A stretch of 64,000 bases of DNA, from contig JADJMS010000051.1 of the NCBI GenBank assembly GCA_016709495.1, positions 62,001-126,000 of the forward strand, written 5' to 3'. Below, one piece after another: positions 8,619 to 14,913 of this stretch. Below the pieces are notes generated by a model. The model ran no database searches. It was given only the letters and a program-made list of their open reading frames with translations, and was not told where the DNA came from. Source of the DNA: Candidatus Dechloromonas phosphorivorans. Lineage in GTDB: Bacteria > Pseudomonadota > Gammaproteobacteria > Burkholderiales > Rhodocyclaceae. Numbering within the stretch: position 1 is the first letter of the stretch; each line of letters begins with the position of its first letter. A program made the position numbers and the translations under genes.

Positions 8619-8933
8619 TTACTTACCGCCGATGACGCCAGCTTCGTTGGCAGCGGTGTTGTTCTTACCGACAGCAACGGCAGCAGCATTGGTCTGCTTG
8701 GCCTTGATGGTGGTATTGCCTTGAATCTGCGTACCGCCCTTGATGGCGCCGGTCGTGTTCTTGGCTTCGTTACCTTCGCCAACAGCAACAGCAGCAACGT
8801 TCTTGTTTTCAGCATTGATATTGGTATTGCCCTGGATCTGGACGCCCTGCGGGTTGCTGGAGCGCTGGGTCTGTTGAGCAAAAACCGGTGAAGAAATAAC
8901 GGCTGCAGCAATCATGATAGAAATCAAACGCAT
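8619..8933 (-). CDS. Exported curlin-like repeat protein A2 (paralogue of A1)
   Basis: 104 residues, starting at ATG 8933 with AGGAG upstream. The signal peptide (SSPVFA|Q) is unrelated to that of A1, but the mature repeats GVQIQGNTNINAENKNVAAV onward are almost the same, ending in the same GVIGGK. The two-repeat design and Asn/Gln/Gly spacing suggest a second fibre subunit or nucleator. Forty-nine bases separate it from A1. Only a few substitutions distinguish the 225-bp repeat regions, pointing to recent duplication or gene conversion. Confidence 0.75.
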   Translation of the reverse strand: MRLISIMIAAAVISSPVFAQQTQRSSNPQGVQIQGNTNINAENKNVAAVAVGEGNEAKNTTGAIKGGTQIQGNTTIKAKQTNAAAVAVGKNNTAANEAGVIGGK

Positions 8934-8974
8934 GTGAGTCTCCTGTATCAATTAAAAAAAGTACTGCGAGAAAG

Positions 8975-9589
8975 TTAACCAGTTACTACCTTGAATACCA
9001 CGCGACGATTCTTGGGATCACGCGCGTCGAGGTTCTGCATCGTTTCGGTCGAGCCTTTGCCTACCGGCACCAGACGCTTCCTATCGATTCCGTTACGGGT
9101 GGAGATAAAATTCACCACCGAAGTAGCACGGTCGCGAGACAGTGCCATGTTCTTGTCAAAGTTGCCGCTGACGTCGGTATGTCCCTCGACGATCACGCAA
9201 CGATCCGGCGAGAGTGCCAGCACCTTGGAAATCTGATCCAAAGTGCCTTGGGAGGCGGAAGAAACAGTCGCGCTACCGGCATTAAACTGAATTGCGAAAT
9301 CCACACCAATAGCCTTCACGTCGGGCGGCAAACTTGCGCAATCGCGTCCGCCAGAAGCTGCTGCAGCAACGGCAGGCGCGGCTGATTCAGCAGCTTCCGA
9401 ACCGGTCTGTGGCTGGTTATCGAAAACTATAGCGCGGGTACGCATTTTCGGTTTGGCCATACCGGTGTCTGACGGTGCATTCATCGCCCGCTCAAGTTCT
9501 TTGAGCTTTTCATCATCCGACGCGGCCTGGGCTGCCCCCACACCGGCGATCAACATCAAGCCCATCAAAACCCTTGAAATTTTGTTCAT
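8975..9589 (-). CDS. Exported OmpA-family protein of the fibre cluster
   Basis: 204 residues. The start at ATG 9589 (GAGAAGG upstream) gives a signal peptide ending AQA|AS. After a variable spacer comes an OmpA C-terminal peptidoglycan-binding domain (about residues 95-204: IQFNAGSATV, VEGHTDVSGNFDKNMALSRD, and RDPKNRRVVF). Such proteins anchor outer-envelope assemblies to the cell wall. Two cysteines (in RDCASL and DRCVIV) could form a disulfide. It lies between the small repeat-protein genes, 7 bases after the gene at 9597, and so is part of the same transcript. Confidence 0.88.
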   Translation of the reverse strand: MNKISRVLMGLMLIAGVGAAQAASDDEKLKELERAMNAPSDTGMAKPKMRTRAIVFDNQPQTGSEAAESAAPAVAAAASGGRDCASLPPDVKAIGVDFAIQFNAGSATVSSASQGTLDQISKVLALSPDRCVIVEGHTDVSGNFDKNMALSRDRATSVVNFISTRNGIDRKRLVPVGKGSTETMQNLDARDPKNRRVVFKVVTG

Positions 9590-9596
9590 TGCCTTC

Positions 9597-9914
9597 TCAC
9601 TTACAAACATTGATGACATCTTTGGTTGCTACGACAACGTCGTTGGACTTGCGGCCAGGGCGTTTGTCATTAGCTGGTGTTGTGCCGACATTGAGGTTAC
9701 AGGTCCCCTGCTTCTTGCTACCAACGTTAACGATCTGCTTCTCGTCAGTTGGAGTTTTTTGGCCCTTTTCCTGCATCGACCAGCGTTTGGCCATGGCACC
9801 GTTAACCTTTTGGTTACCATGTGCATCCAACCCCTGCACAGCGAAAGCACTAATCGTCGTGAAGGTCATTGCGGAAGCAACAACAAAGGTCGTCAATAGC
9901 TTATTTGCATTCAT
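9597..9914 (-). CDS. Small exported Cys protein ending in Cys-Lys
   Basis: 105 residues from ATG 9914 (GGAGG upstream). It has a signal peptide (TISAFA|VQ). The mature protein is basic and Asn/Gly/Lys-rich with two cysteines, one in QGTCNLNVG and one at the penultimate position (VINVCK). I do not recognise a family. It overlaps the preceding repeat-protein gene by 14 bases, so the two are probably co-translated. The terminal CK is shared with the proteins at 9901 and 11843. Confidence 0.7.
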   Translation of the reverse strand: MNANKLLTTFVVASAMTFTTISAFAVQGLDAHGNQKVNGAMAKRWSMQEKGQKTPTDEKQIVNVGSKKQGTCNLNVGTTPANDKRPGRKSNDVVVATKDVINVCK

Positions 9915-10203
9915 CACTGACTTTTCCTCCAATATTGGTACATGCTTTTCTGTTGCGACCGGCAGCAACCGTTGTCACATTGCCAGCCGCGACGTTAATT
10001 TTGGTATTACCCTTCTGATCACCTTGAACCACGCCGACACGGTTTTTTGCCACATTTCCTTCACCCACCGCAATCGCAGTCATGTTGTTGGTTGTGGCAT
10101 TGATTTCCGTATTGCCTTGAATTTTCGTTCGCTGGCTATTCTGTGCCAATGCGGTTCCTGCAAGCAACGAAAATGACAATAACATTAGGCCAAAACGGTT
10201 CAT
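9901..10203 (-). CDS. Exported curlin-like repeat protein B with C-terminal Cys pair
   Basis: 100 residues with signal peptide (LAGTALA|QN). The repeat plan of A1/A2 recurs: KIQGNTEINATTNNMTAIAV, then VGEGNVAKN, then a second, degenerate unit GNTKINVAAGNVTTVAAG. It ends with two cysteines (KACTN, SDECK). It may be a nucleator or capping subunit, by analogy with CsgB beside CsgA. The ribosome site AGGAGGT lies inside the last codons of the upstream metallopeptidase gene, whose stop overlaps this start. Confidence 0.72.
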   Translation of the reverse strand: MNRFGLMLLSFSLLAGTALAQNSQRTKIQGNTEINATTNNMTAIAVGEGNVAKNRVGVVQGDQKGNTKINVAAGNVTTVAAGRNRKACTNIGGKVSDECK

Positions 10204-11108
10204 TACATACCTCCTAATAAGCGCATTGGCAAGTGCGTCGGCGGGCTTCCTCGACGGAATGCTTCACGCATCGACTGCAGCTCGGCTTCAGAAACACCCA
10301 GCTTGCGTGCACTGAAAGACTTTGGATCCGGCGTAAACATCAGATAGGCCTGCATCTCGTTAATGAGCAGTTCCTCGTTATTTACGGCGTAATTAAAATT
10401 TACCAGGAAACGTTTGAACGACTCACGTTGATTATCGGTAAGCGTTTCTGCCCAGAAACGTTGGCAAAATTTTGCGTAATGCTTGTTGGAGTAGTATTCA
10501 CCGTGAGCCAGTTCATGCAACAGAATGGCATATCGTGCACCAGTTGAGACCATCGGCTCGCCCGGCTTGCGGTCTTGAGTCTGCGGAACAGCAAGGACAA
10601 CGACATCCGGCTGCATTGCCTGATAGAAACCTCGCCACAGGCGAATTAAGCCCTGTTCGACCAAAAACTCCCGGATAGCAATTTCTTCTGGATTCAATTC
10701 ACTTTTGTCACGCAGCGCAAAATTGTAGAACTGCACCAACTCCGAAATCAAAACATCATGCCCAAAGGCAAAATCAGCCGATGTTCGACGCGCTGCCTCA
10801 ATGTATCGGGCAAGCTCCTGATTGCCCAATACCTTCGGATACGCTTCTGTTGTTTGCTGCTCGGTAAATTGGGTAATCCGGTTAAAACTCCGACCTTGAT
10901 AGCCTAGCCCAGGAAAATCAAAGATATAAACACTAGGATTGTCCGCCATTTGCCAGACAGCCAATACTTCGGACCGCGTATTCAGAACCTGCTGGAAGTC
11001 ACCCTTCATCACATCAAGCGCCCATGCCGATTGAAACGCGGCCAGTAATAGGCTGACTCCAATCAACTTGCGGAAACGCCCCCCGGCGGTGTAAAAACCA
11101 TTTCCCAC
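10203..11108 (-). CDS. Secreted putative zinc metallopeptidase of the fibre cluster
   Basis: 301 residues with signal peptide (LLLAAFQSAWA|L). The zinc motif is HELAHGEYY near residue 198, and a later NEMQAY could supply the third ligand. I do not recognise the peptidase family with certainty. Its place among fibre genes suggests processing of subunits or of the channel. The start is GTG at 11108 with GGAG upstream; an ATG at 11102 in another frame would need a one-base change in the C6/G6 run near 11080, so the exact N-terminus is uncertain. Confidence 0.75.
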   Translation of the reverse strand: MGNGFYTAGGRFRKLIGVSLLLAAFQSAWALDVMKGDFQQVLNTRSEVLAVWQMADNPSVYIFDFPGLGYQGRSFNRITQFTEQQTTEAYPKVLGNQELARYIEAARRTSADFAFGHDVLISELVQFYNFALRDKSELNPEEIAIREFLVEQGLIRLWRGFYQAMQPDVVVLAVPQTQDRKPGEPMVSTGARYAILLHELAHGEYYSNKHYAKFCQRFWAETLTDNQRESFKRFLVNFNYAVNNEELLINEMQAYLMFTPDPKSFSARKLGVSEAELQSMREAFRRGSPPTHLPMRLLGGM

Positions 11109-11138
11109 TTTTCTCTCCTCTTCGCCTTGTTCTTAAAC

Positions 11139-11474
11139 TTATCTTAGGCGATACACGTGAGCACGTGAAACATTGTTACGAACTTCCACCTGACGCAATG
11201 ACGTAGGTGCGCCCATTGATCCCGTAACCTGGCAAGGATAGACCAGCATGGCTCCTGTTCTTGAATCATTCCTGTTATAAACCCGCCAGGCATTGCTTCT
11301 CTGCATCAAATAGGCGGGCTCGGTTTGTGCCAGAGGCACGTAGCGCGAAGTCAGTCCACCCGGAGGAGGCGGGCTGACGACACTGTAATCAACAACGATG
11401 ACAGCCTCGGCAGTTGATGCGAGCAAGCCCATAACCAACATGGCACTTAGTCTATTTTTCCTGAACTGCAACAT
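11139..11474 (-). CDS. Small exported protein of the fibre cluster, unknown
   Basis: 111 residues with a signal peptide (MLVMGLLASTAEA|V). The mature part starts with a short beta-rich stretch and a PPPPGG turn, and ends with VSRAHVYRLR. One cysteine (YPCQVTG). No family recognised. The start overlaps the end of the upstream gene by 23 bases, indicating translational coupling within the operon. Could be a periplasmic chaperone or a minor subunit; nothing in the sequence decides. Confidence 0.65.
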   Translation of the reverse strand: MLQFRKNRLSAMLVMGLLASTAEAVIVVDYSVVSPPPPGGLTSRYVPLAQTEPAYLMQRSNAWRVYNRNDSRTGAMLVYPCQVTGSMGAPTSLRQVEVRNNVSRAHVYRLR

Positions 11475-11766
11475 TGCCGTCCTTGCCCCACTTGATCAAA
11501 TAAGTCTTGCCTGATTTTTTCGAGGTGTAGGGCGATTTCCCCTTGGGTACTTTTTCGCCATCAACAAACACCTCGCCGTTGATCACGGCAACACCTTCCA
11601 TCTGCACATCCTGATCTATCGTTCCGGCTGAATTGGTGGCAACCGAACTTCCCTTTCCGGCCCCTGTTTGCACTTTCACACCCAACCCCGAAAGGTCAAC
11701 CGACACCTGAGCACTTGTCGCCCCAGCAGCCAATAACAGGTAAAGAGAAAGTGCAGCAAGTTTCAT
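11452..11766 (-). CDS. Small exported protein of the fibre cluster, unknown
   Basis: 104 residues with signal peptide (LLAAGATSA|Q). The mature N-terminus is VSVDLSGLGVKVQTGAGKG, followed by a beta-rich region rich in Val/Gly and a basic C-terminus (GKTYLIKWGKDGNVAV). No cysteine. The alternating hydrophobic pattern suits a beta-sheet protein, but I do not recognise a family. It is co-oriented and coupled to the gene at 11139. Confidence 0.65.
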   Translation of the reverse strand: MKLAALSLYLLLAAGATSAQVSVDLSGLGVKVQTGAGKGSSVATNSAGTIDQDVQMEGVAVINGEVFVDGEKVPKGKSPYTSKKSGKTYLIKWGKDGNVAVQEK

Positions 11767-11842
11767 TAAACGACAGTCTCCAATTAATAAATGCTCTTGT
11801 ATTTGATTAACGCGCCATCCGCTGAAAGGGTTGACACAATTT

Positions 11843-12427
11843 CTACTTGCAACGCACTTTTATTTGCTGACCATTTCGTACGATATACACAATGCTTCCA
11901 GTGATCGAATCATCACCAATTCGACCAGAAACATTATCAACATCACGACAGGGAACCAGAGGGATTCCATCTCGTCCCACGTTACTCAAATCTATTTCCT
12001 GCGCGTTTCCTGTACCTGCGTAGGCCCGAGCCTTGTTTCTATTTTCAACACCCCTGGTTTGGGCTGAATCGGTACCAATTAAAACCGGCAGCGGCTGTGG
12101 CACCTGAGCATCACCACCCTGTTGATAGGCACGCGCCTTCGTACGATTTTCGTAAGCGCGCTCCTCAGTCGGAGCGCCTCCCCGTGGTGCGAGAATGCCG
12201 ACCTCATCGTTTTCTGAATTGACCGGAGCGCTACTTTGATAGCTGCCGGCCCGCTCACGTTGGTTATGAGCAGATGTTGGTCGACTTGGCGCCTTGTCGG
12301 GACCGACAATCAACTCTGCCATCTGAATCACCAGAGGCGGCCGACCATCACTCTCCGCCAGTATTGGCGGAGCGATCGCCAGCATCAGCAGGGTTAGCAC
12401 CAAGAGCCGAGGTTTCAGTACAGCCAT
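11843..12427 (-). CDS. Exported protein with three NRxKARAY-type repeats
   Basis: 194 residues with a signal peptide (LAIAPPILA|E). Three degenerate repeats are visible: NQRERAGSYQSS, ENRTKARAYQQGGDAQ and ENRNKARAYAGTGNAQ, spaced by Pro/Gly-rich linkers. The C-terminal 45 residues form a compact segment with two cysteines (VPCRDVDN and the final RCK), possibly disulfide-linked. No known family recognised. It follows the CsgG-like gene by only 13 bases, so it may work directly with that channel. Confidence 0.68.
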   Translation of the reverse strand: MAVLKPRLLVLTLLMLAIAPPILAESDGRPPLVIQMAELIVGPDKAPSRPTSAHNQRERAGSYQSSAPVNSENDEVGILAPRGGAPTEERAYENRTKARAYQQGGDAQVPQPLPVLIGTDSAQTRGVENRNKARAYAGTGNAQEIDLSNVGRDGIPLVPCRDVDNVSGRIGDDSITGSIVYIVRNGQQIKVRCK

Positions 12428-12440
12428 GGCGAAGTCGAAA

Positions 12441-14003
12441 TCAGCGAACTACCGTGATGTCAATATAGCTGGTCATCGCAGCAGGATTGCCTTGGCGGAA
12501 CTGACCAACGACTTCGTCCAGCGACCTTACTGGCAGTGGTGACAAGTCCTTTGCACCCTTCAGCGATGCCGGTACGACCACTTCGCGGTCAGCACCGATA
12601 CAAGCGACACGCTCTTTGCCGGCCTGATCAAAACGGATCTTGAATCCACCACTCGGCAGTCTCACCGTGCTGCCTGAGCGCAGGGTTGGGTTGCCGAAGA
12701 ATTGATTCGGGAAAATTCGTGCAACAGAGCGATTGATGTCTTCGTAATAACAATAAACCGTTCCATCGCCAGCCAGCGACAGGGACATATTCAGGAAGTC
12801 GCCCACCTTGTAAGTCGGTTTTGAACCCTTATCGCTCTCAAGATTTACCCTGAAAGAGGAGGCCGCTTGCTGCTGTTGAACAGGTGCCTGCGGTGGGGTA
12901 TATGTGACCGGTGCAACCGGGGCGGCAGATTTAGCGGGTGGCGTGCTCGGCACATAGGCCAAAACGTTCTGGATGTCATCCAGCAAATTGGAGTAGAGAT
13001 CAAAATTGATCCGGCCATCAGCAATCAGGTTGTTTTGCGCTTGGTACTCCATAATTGCATCCTTCAGGGCGTCGTTCATCCGACCGTCCAGCGGACCTGT
13101 ATAGCGCTTCATACTACCGCCCAGTTTGCGTTGGACAAAGCTGATCTTTTCGCTGTCCTTCAGCGTGTCGAAAGTTTCCAGTGCCTGCTCGCGAATTACC
13201 GGGTTGGTGATATCGGCATCGAGGCAGCGCCAGTACGGAACTTGAGTAAATTTGCCGAGTGTCTCGATCATGCCGAGCTCGATCAACGAACGTGTCGTCG
13301 CGCCAAGGCCTTCTGAGCGACTGAAGTCCATGTTGAACGCCAGACCAATTTTGCCGATCTTGGCACCGGCTTCGGCGGACTTTCCGGTCTTGGTGATGAC
13401 CATGGTGTTGGACCCGCTGGTCTGCGGCAGAATCTTGCGCGACGCAGCATCACCGATGCTCATGTCCATGCTGATCAGGTCATATGACACATCGGACGAT
13501 AAACCGAAGTCAAAAAAGGAAGCAGCGACTCCGCCACCGCTATTCTTGCGGACCGAGTTGTCATCCATTTGCGTGATCGAACCCCGGATGTAGTAATCGG
13601 GAATTTTCATCGCGTTTGCACCCTTGGCGTCAAACAAGCGAGCCAAGTCATCGCCACCACCGTGGAAGTCGATGAATTCGAAAGCATTGCTCTTAACCGT
13701 CATTTTGGCGACGGCCGTGATCAGCATTTCCTTGGTTCCTGTGCGAACCTTGCCGGTTTCATCCGGAATGCCTGTTGAAGTAATCACAATACCGCTCTTA
13801 CCGTAAGCAAGAAACAATTCATCCATGCAGCGCAAGGCCTGGGAGAAACTGGTCACCGTCTTGATTGGCGCCGTTTTCGGACCGGCCATCGTGGAAACAG
13901 TGGCTGCGGCATCATTGAATTTCCCGAATTCACTTTGCGACGATGCGAAGTTACAGAACAGGGCCAACGGAAGCATCGACAAACCGCGGATCATCTTCGA
14001 CAT
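12441..14003 (-). CDS. CsgG/HfaB-like secretion protein with peptidoglycan-binding and DUF4384 domains
   Basis: 520 residues from ATG 14003 (AAAGGT upstream). After a signal peptide come: (1) a CsgG/HfaB-like domain, about residues 35-270, with the family plan of a Rossmann-like start, PDYYIRGSITQ, a variable pore-loop region, SYDLISMDMSIGDAASRKIL, and SEGLGATTRSLIELGMIETL; (2) a peptidoglycan-binding fold near residues 290-345 (FVQRKLGG, TGPLDGRMNDALKDAI); (3) a Pro/Gln linker; (4) a DUF4384 domain near residues 385-500 (YKVGDFLNMSLSLAGDGTVY, IFPNQFFGNPTLRSG). CsgG proteins form the outer-membrane export channel for curli. The segment LALFC could be a poor lipobox, unlike the clear lipobox of classical CsgG. 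The domain calls rest on pattern recognition. Confidence 0.8.
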   Translation of the reverse strand: MSKMIRGLSMLPLALFCNFASSQSEFGKFNDAAATVSTMAGPKTAPIKTVTSFSQALRCMDELFLAYGKSGIVITSTGIPDETGKVRTGTKEMLITAVAKMTVKSNAFEFIDFHGGGDDLARLFDAKGANAMKIPDYYIRGSITQMDDNSVRKNSGGGVAASFFDFGLSSDVSYDLISMDMSIGDAASRKILPQTSGSNTMVITKTGKSAEAGAKIGKIGLAFNMDFSRSEGLGATTRSLIELGMIETLGKFTQVPYWRCLDADITNPVIREQALETFDTLKDSEKISFVQRKLGGSMKRYTGPLDGRMNDALKDAIMEYQAQNNLIADGRINFDLYSNLLDDIQNVLAYVPSTPPAKSAAPVAPVTYTPPQAPVQQQQAASSFRVNLESDKGSKPTYKVGDFLNMSLSLAGDGTVYCYYEDINRSVARIFPNQFFGNPTLRSGSTVRLPSGGFKIRFDQAGKERVACIGADREVVVPASLKGAKDLSPLPVRSLDEVVGQFRQGNPAAMTSYIDITVVR

Positions 14004-14273
14004 GGTCAAACCTTTACGTATTAGTTTATTTGCCAAGCGCATTTGTGAAAGCGCCATACCCCATAGTTTCACATTAAGTCCAAAGGGGTGAAAACGCAAC
14101 TATTTCACACTTGAGAAAATATACATGCACCGAAAAAAGGGCGCATTTGCGGCCACTATCGGGCTTGATTCATCAATGCTTTGAAAATATCAGCGCGTGA
14201 AAAAACGACAAGAGGGTTATCTAAAGTGAAATAAATACGTCAAAACCGGCAAAAAGCCTATTGCAAACCCGAA
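14004..14273 (-). promoter_or_regulatory. Probable promoter region of the fibre operon
   Basis: This 270-base gap is the only large break in the leftward cluster and is AT-rich. Copies of TGTGAAA or its inverse occur at 14044-14050 (+), 14067-14073 (-) and 14103-14109 (-), with a near copy GGTGAAA at 14086-14092 (+). The half-site TGTGA is the core of CRP/FNR-family operators, suggestive because a cyclase gene lies just upstream, but the spacing is not that of a classical CRP site. No clear -10/-35 pair was fixed. Confidence 0.45.
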
Positions 14274-14913
14274 TCAATGCGCCTCGTTATTCAGGCTGCG
14301 TGCATAGGCCTTGACCAAGGCATTGATCGAACCATCTCCCGGATAAGCTTTTTGCAGCCTCTCCAGTTCTTCCTTGAGGCGATCAGTCATGCCCATCTCA
14401 TTCAAACCGGCAAGCCAGTAAACCTCTGGCGCTCTGTCATTGGGGACGGCTTCGGCACGCATCTGGGCAACTTGTTTTTCCAGCTTGTCGAGATTTTCCG
14501 GGGATGCAATGGCGCGCATGCGGACCATTCCGGCCTTGCCCGAGGTATCGGAAACCGGGGTGCGGGCCATTTGTTTGGCGACGTAGGTGGGTAGCTGCTT
14601 GACTTCAACACTGGGACTACCGGTAGCGGTGGTACTTTCGCTGTCACCGGTCAAAACGGCGCCGACGCCTGTCCAGTTTTCCTGACGGCCACTGCGTGGA
14701 TACACCAGACTGATTTTGGCGTCACGACCCAGTTTGACACGGTCACCATCCAGCAAACGGCTAAAGGGTTCGACCTTGACCGGCTTGCCTTGCACCGCCA
14801 GCGTGACGTCGCCTGATACGTCGAGCACCATGGCGACCGGGCTTTGAGCCTGGGCGATTGCGCTGACCAGTGTAAAACCCGAGGCCAACAATCCATTTGA
14901 ATGAGTTACGCAT
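14274..14913 (-). CDS. FecR-like exported protein, one-base frameshift in the signal peptide
   Basis: About 212 residues if read through. The true start is probably ATG 14913 (GAGGAG upstream, overlapping the cyclase stop), giving MRNSFKWIVGLGF, but the frame breaks at the four-A run 14874-14877; removing one base joins it to TLVSAIAQAQSPVAMVLDVS. The length, 640 bases, is 3n+1, as expected for one extra base. Residues 25-95 form a FecR-type domain (LDVSGDVTLAVQGKPVKVEP, LLDGDRVKLGRDAKISLVYP). The C-terminal half is helical with a TPR-like look. FecR/CHASE2-cyclase pairs are a known arrangement. Confidence 0.75.
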
